Part shown: positions 51,546 through 62,644 of the stretch, in pieces
Layout: each line of letters opens with the position of its first letter
How positions within the stretch are numbered: the first letter of the stretch is position 1
From: Bactericera cockerelli
Lineage: Eukaryota; Arthropoda; Insecta; Hemiptera; Triozidae
DNA: 64,000 nucleotides
Direction of reading: 5' to 3'
NCBI GenBank assembly: GCA_024516035.1
Contig: CM044963.1
Coordinates: 17,486,009 to 17,550,008, forward strand
The notes under the pieces: model-generated
What the model was told of the DNA's origin: nothing
What the model saw: the letters and a program-made list of their open reading frames with translations, nothing else
Databases searched by the model: none
Translations under genes and position numbers: made by a program

Positions 51546-52176
51546 CTAAAGGGGAATAGATCAGAGAGAGAGAGTGAAAAGAGAGAGATAGAGGGAAAAG
51601 AGAGAGTTGAATTTATCATAATGCGTGTTAATCACAATATTGCGATATGACATACTACTCGAACTCGCTTTGCTAAATTCACGCTGAATAGGGGGAGAGA
51701 GAAAGAGAAACACAAGTATTAAGAACAAGAGGAAAGAGATATAGGGGGCGGAGATACAGAGGAAGGAAGGAGCTAACGAAAAGAGAGAGAGAAAGATACG
51801 AGAAAAGGGAATAAGGAATGTTTAAAAGATATGACAAGAAAGAGAAGAAAGTTAACAAGAGGAACGTTGTAATGGGAGGAGAGAGAGGAGGGGTGGTATC
51901 AAGGAGATCAGGGAGGGAGGAAAAGAGAGAGAGAGAAAAAGTAGGGGAGAAGTCCCTTGACTAATTGTAGGAGGTAGAAGAGAGAATGAAGAGAGTTATA
52001 ATGGGAGGGGAGAGATAGAGGAGGGGAGAAATCAAGGCATTATGAGAGGTAAAGAGAGAAGGAAGACGATTAAAATGGGAGGAGAAAAAGAGAGAGGAGG
52101 AGTCAAGAAGCTGTAGGAGGGAGAAGAGATAATGAAGAGAGTTATAATGGGAGGAAAGAGAGGCTAATGTAAAAAA

Positions 52177-55032
52177 GAAAAGTTAAAAAATGAGTGCATA
52201 CATTTTAAGATAGAGATTTAACTATTTGTGTTATTGTGTCACAATTTTAGTGGGTATCATCGAAAGTACGAGAACTAATGCTAAATCATCATGAAAATAT
52301 CCAATCTCGTAATGCCGCCACTGATCTTAGCCAACTTCACAACTACCCAGTTGTCCTCACGAGGTTAGGGCAGGACCCTGCCGGTATTCGAACAGGGATG
52401 CAAGCCGAGCATGCTACCACTAGGTCAAGGTGACTACTGAAAATAAATAAATAAATAAAAATCTACCTATTTCATTTTGACAACTTAGAATTTAATCTAA
52501 ATGAAATGATATTTTTTTTTTAAATTTAATGACTGACTTCCATTCAACATAGAATTCTGAAATGATTTTCATTTTTCGCTAGATTTCAGTCATGTCTGAA
52601 TTCAAATTTTGAATATTTTAACAACAAGTAGGTACCTAATGATTCTGTGAAATTTCAGAAATCCTCATCATTCCGAGAAAATGTTAGCCTTCTTTCTCTT
52701 TGACTCCTTCTTTCTTAAGCTCTCTCTCTCTTTCCCTCTCTACATTTCTCCTCCTCCCCTCTCTCTGTGGATATTTCTCTCTTCGTTCTTCCTCTTTTTT
52801 CTATCTCCCTGATCTCCCTCACTTCATGTACTCTTTTTCAGAAATCGGAGAGGACAGAATTTGTCATTATTCTTAAAAAATGTTATCTTTCTCTCTGTAT
52901 TTACCTTTCTGTTCTTCTTTCTTTCTCTCTCTCTCTTTCTTTCTCTGTCTCTCTCCCCCTCCTTCCCCCTCCCCCATCCTTCCTCTCTCTCTCTCTCTTC
53001 CCCACTCTTTCTTCTTTCTTTCTTTCTTTCTCCCTCCTCTCTCTCTCCCCCTCCTTCCTCTTTCTTTATTTCACCCTCCTTTCTCTCTCTCATTCTCTCC
53101 CTCCCTCATTGCTCTCTCTCTCTCTCTTCCCCTCTTTCCTCTTTCTCTTTCCCCCTCCTTTCTCTCTCTCTCATTCTCTCTCCCCTCTTTCTCTTCATCC
53201 CTCACTTCATGAATTTTTCCTTTCCCAGAACTCAAGAAGGACAGCCATGAGATTAATAAAAAAGCTCTTCTCTTTCTCAGAACAAAATAATGAAAGTGAA
53301 CCTTTTAATAATAAAAAAATATACAATTTTCCAAACGTTTGAATTAAATTATTACCACAATTAAATCTTTTTAATCATTAAAAAAATTATGTAATTTTCC
53401 AAACTTTCGAATTTTCCGTTAGATGTTGAGTAAAAAATAATTTTATTTTTTAAACTTATATCGCAAACATGTTGCCTTTTTTATTTACAATATTTGGACA
53501 TAAGTAGGTACATAATATACAAAATACAATTTTATTTTTTGAAGAGACATCTGCTGAAATGTCAGTCCTATAATTTCAACTTGGAGTGGCTAATAGTCTG
53601 AATGACAGAGGTAGCGAATCAGCGCACACGTGACCTTTGTCACAAGAAATACCATGGAAATCTATACGATGATCTCTTTTGACAGAAAAAAAAAAAAAAA
53701 AAAAATATGTGTGAGTCATTCATAAGGGCCAAATGTTCCTCAAGTCGGGCTATGGTGCGCTGTGATTGGTTATTACAGCGCCCGTCACGGAGTGCGGGCA
53801 CTCAGCTAGTAAAATATATCACGGCAAATGAAGACATCATGGTAGAAGTGAACGTTCTGTAAAGCCTTCCGTGTCTGGAGATAATTACATGACTACAAGG
53901 ACCACGAGGAGCTAAGGGAGGAGGAGCCAAGAGAGGAGGAGCAAGGTGGGAGAAGCTAGGGGAGAAGGAGCTAATAGAGGAGGAGCTAGGGAAGGAGCAA
54001 GGAGAGGAGGAGCTAAGGGAGAAGGAGCTTAAAGAGGAGGAGCTAGGGAAGGACCAGCTAAGGGTGGAGGAGCTAAGGGAGGAGGAGCTAAGGGAGGAGG
54101 AGCTAAGGGAGGAGGAGCTAAGGGAGGAGGAGCTAAGGGAGAAGGAGCTAAGGGAGGAGGAGCCAAGAGAGGTGGAGCAAGGGGAGGTGGAGCCAAGAGA
54201 GGAGGAGCCAAGAGAGGAGGAGCAGGGAGAGGAGGAGCTAGGGGAGGAGGAGCTAGGGAAGGAGGAGCTTAGGGTGGAGGAGCTAAGGGAGGAGGAGCTA
54301 AGGGAGGAGGACCTAAGGGAGGAGGATCTAAGGGAGGAGGAGCTAGGAGAGGAGGAGCTAGGAGAGGAGGAGCTAGGAGAGGAGGAGGAGCTAGAGGAAG
54401 AAGAGGGGAAAATCTAAAGGGGAATAGATCAGAGAGAGAGAGTGAAAAGAGAGAGATAGAGGGAAAAGAGAGAGTTGAATTTATCATAATGCGTGTTAAT
54501 CACAATATTGCGATATGACATACTACTCGAACTCGCTTTGCTAAATTCACGCTGAATAGGGGGAGAGAGAAAGAGAAACACAAGTATTAAGAACAAGAGG
54601 AAAGAGATATAGGGGGCGGAGATACAGAGGAAGGAAGGAGCTAACGAAAAGAGAGAGAGAAAGATACGAGAAAAGGGAATAAGGAATGTTTAAAAGATAT
54701 GACAAGAAAGAGAAGAAAGTTAACAAGAGGAACGTTGTAATGGGAGGAGAGAGAGGAGGGGTGGTATCAAGGAGATCAGGGAGGGAGGAAAAAGAGAGAG
54801 AGAGAAAAAGTAGGGGAGAAGTCCCTTGACTAATTGTAGGAGGTAGAAGAGAGAATGAAGAGAGTTATAATGGGAGGGGAGAGATAGAGGAGGGGAGAAA
54901 TCAAGGCATTATGAGAGGTAAAGAGAGAAGGAAGACGATTAAAATGGGAGGAGAAAAAGAGAGAGGAGGAGTCAAGAAGCTGTAGGAGGGAGAAGAGATA
55001 ATGAAGAGAGTTATAATGGGAGGAAAGAGAGA
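52177..55032 (+). repeat. Tandem segmental duplication, unit 2
   Basis: Matches unit 1. Visible differences: about 118 bp of CT tract present in unit 1 (about 49823-49940) is missing, one extra 15-bp unit is present in the purine array (53907-54415), and scattered single-base changes cluster in the first 400 bp. The second half is almost identical. Unit 2 continues after 55032 into GA-rich sequence resembling its own end. Confidence 0.92.
53907..54415 (+). repeat. 15-bp purine minisatellite, unit 2
   Basis: Same array as at 51052, one unit longer (117 versus 112 codons in the open frame), showing slippage since the duplication. Confidence 0.88.
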
Positions 55033-55219
55033 ATAAGGGAGGAGTCAAGGAGATGTAGGAGGGAGAAAAGAGAAGGAGGAGAGGTAATCTAACTTTTCCT
55101 TCCCCAGTTTAACTTGTTTTCTGCAAGATATGATTTACGTGTGCAAATTTTACCATACTTTACAAGTTGCGAAATATTTCCTCGAGTAAAATGTTAATAT
55201 TAATGTGTTATTTCAACTG

Positions 55220-55765
55220 ACTCTCGCTCTCTGTCCTTCTCCTTCTCTATCTCTCTCTCCTTTTCTCTCTCTCTCTCTCCTTCTCTATCTCCCTCTCTCT
55301 CATTCTCTCTTTATATTATAAATGTTTTTCTTTATCTCCTCTAGACTTTCTCTGTTTCTCTCTCTCTTTCTCTGACTTCAGTCTCTTACTCGTTCTCTTC
55401 TTCCTTCTCCAATTCTCTTTCTCTCTTTTCCGATCTCTCTCTCTCTCTCTCTCTTTTCTTTTGTCTCTGCCTCTCTATTTCTCTATTTCTCTAACTCTCT
55501 CCTTCTTTCTCTATATTTATGTTTTTCTTTATCTCCTCTAGACTTTCTCTGTTTCTCTCTCTCTTTCTTTGACTTCAATCTCTCACTCGTTCTCTACTTC
55601 CTTCTCTAATTCTCTTTTTCTCTTTTCCAATATCTTTCTCTCTTTTCTTCTCTCTCTCTTGTTTCCTCTCCCTCTCTCTCTCTCTCTCTCTCTTTCTTCC
55701 TCTCTCTCTCTCTCTCTTTCTTCCTCTCTTTCTCTCGTCCTGTCTCTTTCTTTTATTGTTATTTA
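55220..55765. repeat. CT-rich tract with a ~180-bp internal repeat
   Basis: CTTTATCTCCTCTAGACTTT followed by CTCTGTTTCTCTCTCTTTCT occurs at 55331 and 55528, each with the downstream CTTCAGTCTC/CTTCAATCTC block. A larger-scale duplication inside the pyrimidine tract. Confidence 0.88.
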
Positions 55766-56264
55766 TCTGAAAATATATCTCTATATTTTTTTCTTTTTCT
55801 AGAAATCTATATTAACTGGCTTGGACTGGCAGTTCAACAGGGAGACAACCAGTATCTCACTAGAAGACTTTTAACTTGGACTGACCAACCCTTACAAGCC
55901 AGCGTGCAGTTTTAGTAACAGTTTGTGGATCAAAAAAAAAAAAAAAAAAAAAAAAACCCAAGTTCTCGAAATATTATCCTATCGCAATCTCTTCCACCCA
56001 ACCTTTGTAATACCACTTTCAATACCAATAATAATAATAATGCTGAAATCAATACTGCCACTAATCCAATGAAGGGAGTAATATCATTAAGGATTTCTGA
56101 AAAACGAGAGCATGAATTTGAATATGGCTAATTAAAAACTAAGTAATTGAGAATAATGCAATGGAAAACCCATCCATTCAGGTCGTTGTGGCTCGGGCGG
56201 TGCGTGGCGGGCGACAAAACAAGAGGGCTATTTTTTATTTGGATAAAAAAAATCCAGGTTGGAT
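55766..56264. other. Unassigned stretch
   Basis: ACTGGCAGTTCAACAGGGAG, AACCAGTATCTCAC near 55830 faintly resembles the 38-bp M unit. There is a 24-base A-run at 55934 and a J scrap (CAATCTCTTCCACCCAACC) at about 55985. Confidence 0.4.
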
Positions 56265-56590
56265 TTTTCCAAATATTTCCATTTTATACCAAGGTCAGCT
56301 TCACCACATTCGTGAAAGAAAAATGCGTTACGGTACTTTTAAAGATAAACTTAACTGAATGGACTTAACCTATAAAAGAACTGGAAGCAAGAATTTTCTA
56401 CTTCCATTTTGGTTAACCAACTGGAAGAGAGCCTTTTGTTTCAGCAGTTCAAACAAAATCGCAGACACATTTGATGGAGTATTTTTTTCAAACGCCGCCC
56501 CAACGTATGGAACGAAATCAATTGATATTCCTGATGGAAAGCTGTCTCATGTTTCGAAAGCCAAGCCTTGCCATCTAAATAATTAAAAAC
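56265..56590 (+). repeat. Repeat L, plus copy
   Basis: TTCGTGAAAGAAAAATGCGT, AAAAGAACTGGAAGCAAGAA and TACTTCCATTTTGGTTAACC are the complement of 26985-27180. The short frames here (65 and 75 codons) have no family signature and end within the repeat, so no gene is called. Confidence 0.6.
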
Positions 56591-57188
56591 ATATTGTTCG
56601 TCGCTCTACCTAATGTGCTTTTTTCCCGAGTATGTAGAACACGAATCTATTGCGTATAGACATGATGTACCTACATAACTTTGATGTATGGGTATAGTGT
56701 GTATATACTTTGTGTGCCATATTATATGCTCCCATATTTCTTGTCTACAATTTATTGTTCGATTTTTTGATTCCCATTTGTTTTGCCTCTACTTTTTTTT
56801 CTTTCTTTATGCTTATGGTACCTATAATATAATCATTTTACACATTTATTTGATGTTCTTTTCATGTACTAAAATTTTAGCATTTGTACACAGGACAGGG
56901 CTATGGCAAAAACCAATATTTTAGTCACCTTCAAAGAGCTCAAAAATTGTAAAAATATTTTCTGATATTGGAATGAAGCCTACAATTTGATGAGTATTCC
57001 ATCAACGTAAATAATATTTTTGATTGTAGATATATAAAATTAAATAAAATTTGAAATAAACAGAATGTACATAATGTTAAAAACTTATATTATAATTCGT
57101 AAACCTTGGAAATGGCAATAGAGGCTTTTATTTTATTTATTAGCATTTCGTCAATTATGAAAAAAAAACGACAACAAATAAACAAAAT
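56591..57188. other. AT-rich stretch, probable intron of the minus-strand gene
   Basis: No repeat or coding signal. If the exon at 57234-57443 is real, this sequence is downstream of its splice donor. Confidence 0.35.
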
Positions 57189-57443
57189 CTAGCATGCAAA
57201 CAAATGTGTAAAATATCGAAAGCAATACGTAACCTTGTTGTTAGTGTAGACATGATCATAGGACGTCAGCATCTGCTGACGGTAGCGCAATGAAGGGGCA
57301 TTATACTGTGTTTCCTCATCCGCCGACCTCCCTCGCTGGAACCACCCAACGCTTCCTCCAATAATCACCGTCAAAATGAAGATCAGTCCGAAGATGACGA
57401 CACACGACAAAAGTTTGGACCGGTTCGAAATCACTATTGCCAT
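57189..57443 (-). CDS. Putative first coding exon, type II membrane protein
   Basis: ATG at 57443 lies in an excellent eukaryotic start context (TTACCATGGCA). The peptide starts MAIVISNRSKLLSC; a strongly hydrophobic segment (about residues 11-35, ending GGSVGWF) follows a short Asn/Arg/Lys-bearing N-terminus, then a hydrophilic part (RGRSADEETQYNAPSLRYRQ). This is the layout of a signal-anchored type II membrane protein. The frame ends at TAG 57189, but a possible splice donor AAG|GTTACG at 57234/57233 would close a 70-codon exon in phase 0. The tail after that point (Phe/Tyr/Cys-rich) looks intronic. Composition differs from the CT/GA artefacts and no repeat overlaps it. I cannot name the family. 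Confidence 0.5.
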   Translation of the reverse strand: MAIVISNRSKLLSCVVIFGLIFILTVIIGGSVGWFQRGRSADEETQYNAPSLRYRQQMLTSYDHVYTNNKVTYCFRYFTHLFAC

Positions 57444-57945
57444 GGTAACCACGAGATTGCGTACATTTTAAGAACTGATTAAAGTGTTTCCATGGTAACC
57501 ATGGAAGTGAGTTTTTATAATTGAATTGACAAGTTAATAATCACTGTTTTTATGTTAAACACAAAAAATCGTGTTTTATAATTACTTGAACCGTTTTGTT
57601 ATCACAAATGTCAGATAGACAGAGTAAATAAAACAGTGTATTATAAAAACTGATTTTAAACAATTGTTTGTGCCGTAGTGACCAGAAAAGTGTGATTAAC
57701 TATTATACCTGTCTTTAATCAGAATCATATTATAAACATACGTGTTTTTGTTACCTTTTTTGACCAGTTTTTTAGTAATCACAAAATGTCACAGTAAACA
57801 CAAAACTTTTCAATGTTTAAAATCTCTGTTGCTATGGAAACGATTGATGAGTATGATATTATTATTAATGATCCAACCGGTTAAATCATTGTTTCCATAG
57901 TAACCCCGAGCCTGAGTTCATTGCAAGACATGTTACCATGGTAAC
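57436..57945. promoter_or_regulatory. Cluster of five RFX X-box-like palindromes
   Basis: 14-bp sites: ATTGCCATGGTAAC (57436-57449, overlapping the start codon), GTTTCCATGGTAAC (57486-57499), GTTGCTATGGAAAC (57828-57841), GTTTCCATAGTAAC (57891-57904) and GTTACCATGGTAAC (57932-57945, a perfect palindrome). They resemble the X-box bound by RFX factors (half-sites GTNRCC and RGYAAC), which controls ciliary genes in animals. All lie at or upstream of the minus-strand exon, over about 500 bp. RFX binding itself is inferred. Confidence 0.6.
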
Positions 57946-58675
57946 GACGAAAATGTATCCTGTATCGAGACATGTTTGGGATCGTTCACATGACGCAACC
58001 GGTGATGAGTTCGTAGCGAGTGTGAACGGGGCTTTCTGATTAGCATCGTGTGGTTTAATTTATGATTTTACTTGTTTATATTATAAACATCATTCACGCA
58101 CAATTGTACATCTAGTAGAAATTCTCACCTTTCTGTTTATACTGAATAAATGTTAGATGTAAAAATATGCCTAAAAATCAGATTTGTTTGTAATAAATCT
58201 AAGATTTTTTTTTTTCTTAATTAAAATTTAGAAATGTTAGTTTCATGCTCATCTTCCTATAAGACGTTTTAACTTGTAGATTTTTTAAGTTTAATTGGGT
58301 GAAGACGAAAGATTTATCTTATAATTTCCTTTGGAAAGAAATATCTGAGTGATGCATGAGTGTTACTGGACACTTGAACTATTTATTACATTTCTGGAAT
58401 TCTTCACTTGGAAGCACATTGAATTTGAGAGAAACACAAAATCCGTCCTTGACATATTCAATTGTTTGAGATAAAAGTTCTGTATTCCTCAGAGTCTCAT
58501 TTTTTCCCTTGCTTAAAATGAAGTAAATAAAAAAAGGAAAATATTGTAATGTAGGTACATATTTTATTGTTCAAATTTGCGGGGGTTGAAACAAGCTATG
58601 GTGCATAACTTATTTACACAATAGCTTTTCTCAAATTCAATTTATTAGTGTTTATGTATTTCATACACACATATA
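57946..58675. other. Possible promoter-distal region, with a repeat N scrap
   Basis: 57950-58045 is the least AT-rich part, with GACGCAACCGGTGATGAG. 58088-58150 (ACATCTAGTAGAAATTCTCA, CCTTTCTGTTTATACTG) matches repeat N. The rest is AT-rich and unassigned. Confidence 0.4.
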
Positions 58676-59560
58676 CAGGGTCTTCATAAAGTCTCACCCA
58701 GGCCTAGGTTTCTCGAAAACGACTGAGAATATCAAGAAACGCAAAAACCCGTATTCCTTTATATTTAGGGGGATTGATTTTCAGCCAAATTTTTTTTGCC
58801 TACACGGCCCCAGTCAGGCTGGGCATGGACCAACTTTAAAATCTTAAATAGAATGGTATGTCTTGTGGCATATTGTTTTAAAGGTCTTATTGAAAGAAGT
58901 TTATTACAATAAATTTCAGTGTGCTACGACTTACCGTTCTCGAGATACAGGGTCGGACGTCCTGCGTAATATCCATATATTTTGACCTATAACTCGTTAA
59001 CCGTAAATTATGGAGAAAATTTTTCTTGTTAATAATAACTCCTTATGACAAGACTTTTCGAACAAGTTATAACTCGACATACTCTGTTGATGTTAGTTTC
59101 TGGTCGGTTTCGTCAGCCAGCCGGACGAACAGTCGAAAAAAATTTAACGAAAAAACAAATCAAGTTTTAACTTGTTCGAAAGTTCTTGCCATAAGGAGTT
59201 ATTATTAACAAGAAAAATTTTCTCCATAATTTACGGTTAACGAGTTATAGGTCAAAATATACGGATATTACGCAGGACGTCCGACCCTGTATCTCGAGAA
59301 CGGTAAGTCGTAGCTCACTAAAATTTGTTGTAATGAACTTCTCTTAATAAGACCGTCAAAACAATATGCCACAAGACATACCAATATATTTAAGATTTTA
59401 AAGTTGGTCCACGCCCAGCCTGACTGGGGCCGTGTAGCAAAAAAAATTTGGCTGAAAATCAATCCCCCTAAATATAAAGGAATACGGGTTTTTGCGTTTT
59501 TTGATATTCTGAGTCGTTTTCGAGAAACCTAGGCCTGGGTGAGACTTTATGAAGACCCTG
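58676..59560. mobile_element. Foldback element FB-A, copy 2
   Basis: 885 bp, one base shorter than copy 1, with the same arms, loop (GTTTCTGGTCGGTTTCGTCA) and TA flanks (58674-58675, 59561-59562). The left end reads CAGGGTCTTCATAAAGTCTC, the right end its complement. High identity to the copy 58 kb away indicates recent spread. Confidence 0.87.
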
Positions 59561-59706
59561 TATGTATAAATATATTATGATAATATTAGGTAGACATCGT
59601 TTATTTAATTCTGTTTTTCTGTCGGGTCATTCATAATTATAGATTATGTCAAGAACATTTGTTAAAAAAAGCATCCAAAATAAAGTATCATATTGGAGTT
59701 AACCAA

Positions 59707-59905
59707 AAGAGTAAGGTGGAAGAGAATGCCCTAGGCAATAACCCCACCTCTTAGTTAGGACATCTGGATAATTATTGTATTTTATTCGTGTTATCTGTGT
59801 TTTTTTTTTTTTTCTTTATTATATTGTTCTAAGGTTTGTATTATAATTTTCATTATTATCTGTTTATACATAATTATGTTCTAATATAGAGTTAAATAAT
59901 AATTA
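59707..59905 (+). mobile_element. Repeat J copy
   Basis: AGAGTAAGGTGGAAGAGAAT, GCCCTAGGCAATAACCCCAC, TCTTAGTTAGGACATCTGG, then TAATAATTATAATAACAATA. A subfamily with CCCTAGG in place of CCACAGG. Confidence 0.7.
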
Positions 59906-59998
59906 TAATAACAATAAATCTACGTTGAAACCGGGACTTGAACCACCGACCTCCAGGCTACAAGTCCGCCGCCTTATCGATCAAGCTATTGAGGTGGG
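59905..59998 (-). mobile_element. SINE-A head, reverse
   Basis: AAATCTACGTTGAAACCGGG, ACTTGAACCACCGACCTCCA, GGCTACAAGTCCGCCGCC, TTATCGATCAAGCTATTGAG. It joins directly to the (TAA)n end of repeat J, with its own 3' body missing. Confidence 0.78.
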
Positions 59999-60369
59999 TA
60001 AATTTATTTTATATTACCTTTAATTTCTAATTTCTAATCACTTTTTTGTTTTTTTTCCGACAGGTCCATTCACTATGTCAAAACCATTCATCTAATAAAT
60101 AAAATAATAAATTTAATGTAGGTACATACATTACATTAGTAGATTTCACACCTACACAACATCATGTTTTACAAATCATGTTACATGTTTTACACACCTA
60201 CACAACCTTTGTAAAACATGATGTTGTAAACTTTGTAAAATTTCGAATTTCACACTTTTAAATTTGTCATCATACTCGAAATTTCAAACTAAAACATTTC
60301 AATGTTCATACTGACTCCTTTCAATTTGCCTGCGTCGGCTTCATAATGTTTTCACGATCCTGCACTATT
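59999..60369. other. Unassigned stretch
   Basis: Contains a degenerate inverted pair around ACAAATCATGTTACATGTTT / TTTGTAAAACATGATGTTGT (60170-60230). No gene. Confidence 0.4.
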
Positions 60370-60445
60370 AGTCTGTCTAGTCTGGTAATCCAGGTAGCGA
60401 AGGGATCCGTTGGTTCGAATCTAACCCAGTGCATGAATTATTTAA
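60370..60445 (+). mobile_element. SINE-B head fragment
   Basis: CTAGTCTGGTAATCCAGGTA, GGGATCCGTTGGTTCGAATC, AACCCAGTGCATGAATTA. Confidence 0.72.
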
Positions 60446-60489
60446 TTATTCTGATTATGTGAAACGTCCAAAAATATGAATTAAATTGA

Positions 60490-60605
60490 TATGAAAAAAA
60501 AAAAAAAAAAAAAAAAAAATGACTGCTGGAGTAAAGGGACTTTTCAGTCTTACGTCAGCAGTATAAACAAGGTACATTCTATTCTATTCTATTCTATTCT
60601 ATACA
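60490..60605 (+). repeat. Poly-A run, retroposon tail and (ATTCT)n microsatellite
   Basis: About 25 As, then GACTGCTGGAGTAAAGGGAC, GTCAGCAGTATAAACAAGGT and at least four ATTCT units. Same order as 8122-8235. Confidence 0.65.
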
Positions 60606-61007
60606 ACAACACAATACTTCCGATTTATAATATTATTATTATAAGAAGATTACTTTATTATTATTATTAAACGGAGAATTAAACTGACAATTAAATTCAC
60701 AAATGACTCTTCCACCTTCGCTTCATTAACGTTTCTTTTGTTGATTTTAATTGAGATAAAATTTTGCAATCTTGTACTTCCTTTCACAACGGATTAATCT
60801 CTTCGCTTTTTTTTTCTTTTTGTAATTGGATTCTAACACAATTTTTTTTTTTTTTTAAATAAGGATAGCGATATAAATGGATTACTGATATTAAATGCAA
60901 GCTTTCATTATCAAAGACTTTAAGAGTTATTGTCAAAAAAATCTGCATATACTGACATAATTTATGATATACATTTATGTATTATTATTATTATATATTA
61001 CACTTCA
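60606..61007. other. AT-rich unassigned stretch
   Basis: TTATTA runs and poly-T; nothing recognised. Confidence 0.4.
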
Positions 61008-61142
61008 TTGGCAATACGCATAGAAAAAAAATATATTTTTAGTAAGAATGAATAATAAGAAAGTAAATAAATAGAACAAAAAAAACACGTCCTACTCCTT
61101 CATGAAGGACGGGGTTATTGTCTCTTCCACCCAACCCTTAAT
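61008..61142 (-). mobile_element. Repeat J copy, reverse, start region
   Basis: ACACGTCCTACTCCTTCATG, AAGGACGGGGTTATTGTCTC, TTCCACCCAACCCTTAA. The AGTTAGG block is altered. Confidence 0.6.
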
Positions 61143-61354
61143 CTAAAGACCTGCTGAATTCATGTTCTATATCCCAGGACAGATATTCCTGTTCAGTTAG
61201 AATTATATGTAGGACTCGTCAGCTGTCCAGAATCAGATCCAGATATGTATAATTGTATATTTGTATATTGTTTAAATAACATTATTATAATACTCGTATC
61301 GTTGATTTTCAGACCTTGGGTTTCAATTCAATTAAAATAACCTCAAGGGAGGCG

Positions 61355-61722
61355 CGGAGAGAGGGGAAAGACTGAGAGAGAGGGGAGAGAGTGAAAGAGA
61401 GAGGGGAGAGAGTGAAAGAGAGAGGAGAGAGAGTGAAAGGGGGGGGGGTGTGGGAAGAGAGAGGGAGGTAGAAAAGAGAGAAACTCAGAATGAATGAATA
61501 ATTTTCGATAAAAAACACAGTTTATATAAAGTGACAGATACAGAAGGGGAGAAATAGAGATAAGAAAAGAGAAAGAGAAGGAGAGAGAAAGAGAGAGGGA
61601 GAGGGAGATAAAAAGAAAAAGAGAGGTAGAGAGAGTTGGATAGAAGGAAGAGAGAGAGAGAGAAAGAGAGTGATATAATGAAAAAGAGAGGGAGAGAGAG
61701 ATAGAAAAAGAGTGGCAGAGAG
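61355..61722. repeat. GA-rich tract with short tandem block
   Basis: Begins with about four copies of a 23-bp block, GAGAGAGGGGAGAGAGTGAAA (61375-61440), then general GA sequence to 61722. Minus-strand Ser/Leu frames are artefacts. Confidence 0.88.
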
Positions 61723-62644
61723 AGTATTGAGAATTCGGCATCGTTTTTTTTAGTGTTCAAAAATTCTGGTCACGTTATTCAAACAATATTGAGACAGAGG
61801 ACTGGTGTGCAAAAAAAAGAGACAGCATAGATACGAAAAAGACAGATATTTAGCGAAAAGAAAAATGAAGGGTGGGGGAGAGAGAGAGAGATTGGTATAA
61901 ATAATAGCGCACTTAATTTTCGTATGAAAGCCTATATTAGATATGCAATGTGCTAGAAATTAGGGGCGCTAATACGATTTTTATGAACGCCTTGTATTTA
62001 TTAGCTACGCAATGTGCTAGAATTTAGTCAGATGATTAGACTACCCAAATTTGATAGATGAGTATTCAACATAGTAGAATGTTTCAGCCATTGGTACGTG
62101 TAGACTGTAGACACACGTCTGTAAACAAAATATCTCAAGATTGGTTTAATTTAGAGACTTCAAATTTATGTTGAGTAAATTTTTGCGAACAATAAATTGT
62201 TATTACTAGCGGCACCATTTTCAGCCTAAAATTCATATTCTTCTTAAAATTATTCAAATGCGTAATAATTCGTAGTTGCCGTAAATACCTTTAGGTTTAG
62301 CATCAGACTGCTTTTGGAATTTTTAGTTTCATTTCCCAATAATGAGTGTGTGTGTTTGAGTGGGAGAGAGAAAGAGAGTTCTACGAAGTGAGAACAGTTC
62401 CATCGATTGACCTCGTCCTACCCTTGTCAAAACTTGATGTGATTCAATAAATCCCAGACGTGCATCAAATTTTCGTTTCCGCTCAAAATGAGAGAGAAAA
62501 CCAATTGAATTATATTTTTTCCTAGAATTTTTAATGGCATTCGTTAGTAATAATAATAATAATAACAGCTGCAAAATATGGTGAAATTTGTAGGTCAGGA
62601 CAGTATTGCTTGAATGAAGATAACCTCTGTTTGGTTCCATTATT
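61723..62644. other. Mostly unassigned, with a repeat K fragment
   Basis: 62080-62170 (TTTCAGCCATTGGTACGTGT, AAAATATCTCAAGATTGG) matches the interior of K at 20165-20260. ATGTGCTAGAA occurs twice (about 61948 and 61998). A 103-codon minus-strand frame (62329-62640) has no family signature and is not called. Confidence 0.45.

Larger units (their letters stand above)
49217..52162 (+). repeat. Tandem segmental duplication, unit 1
   Basis: Starts GAAAGTTAAAAAATGAGTGC and ends GTTATAATGGGAGGAAAGAG; unit 2 at 52177-55032 repeats the whole segment in the same orientation with very few substitutions. It contains, in order: reverse SINE-G (49385-49500), CT tracts (49740-49965, 50040-50345), AT-rich DNA, a poly-A run (about 50831), a reverse GC-rich scrap (50935-50960), the 15-bp purine array (51052-51545) and a reverse SINE-A scrap (51612-51692). 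Confidence 0.92.

Noticed and set aside
51211..51549. 112-codon Glu/Leu/Arg-rich frame, and the 117-codon twin at 54064-54417
   Set aside because: Explained entirely by a 15-bp tandem repeat; the opposite strand is equally open; no domain, promoter or splice support.
56161..56586. Two short plus-strand frames (65 and 75 codons) as a gene with two exons
   Set aside because: They coincide with repeat L, found in reverse at 26985-27180, and show no protein family signature.
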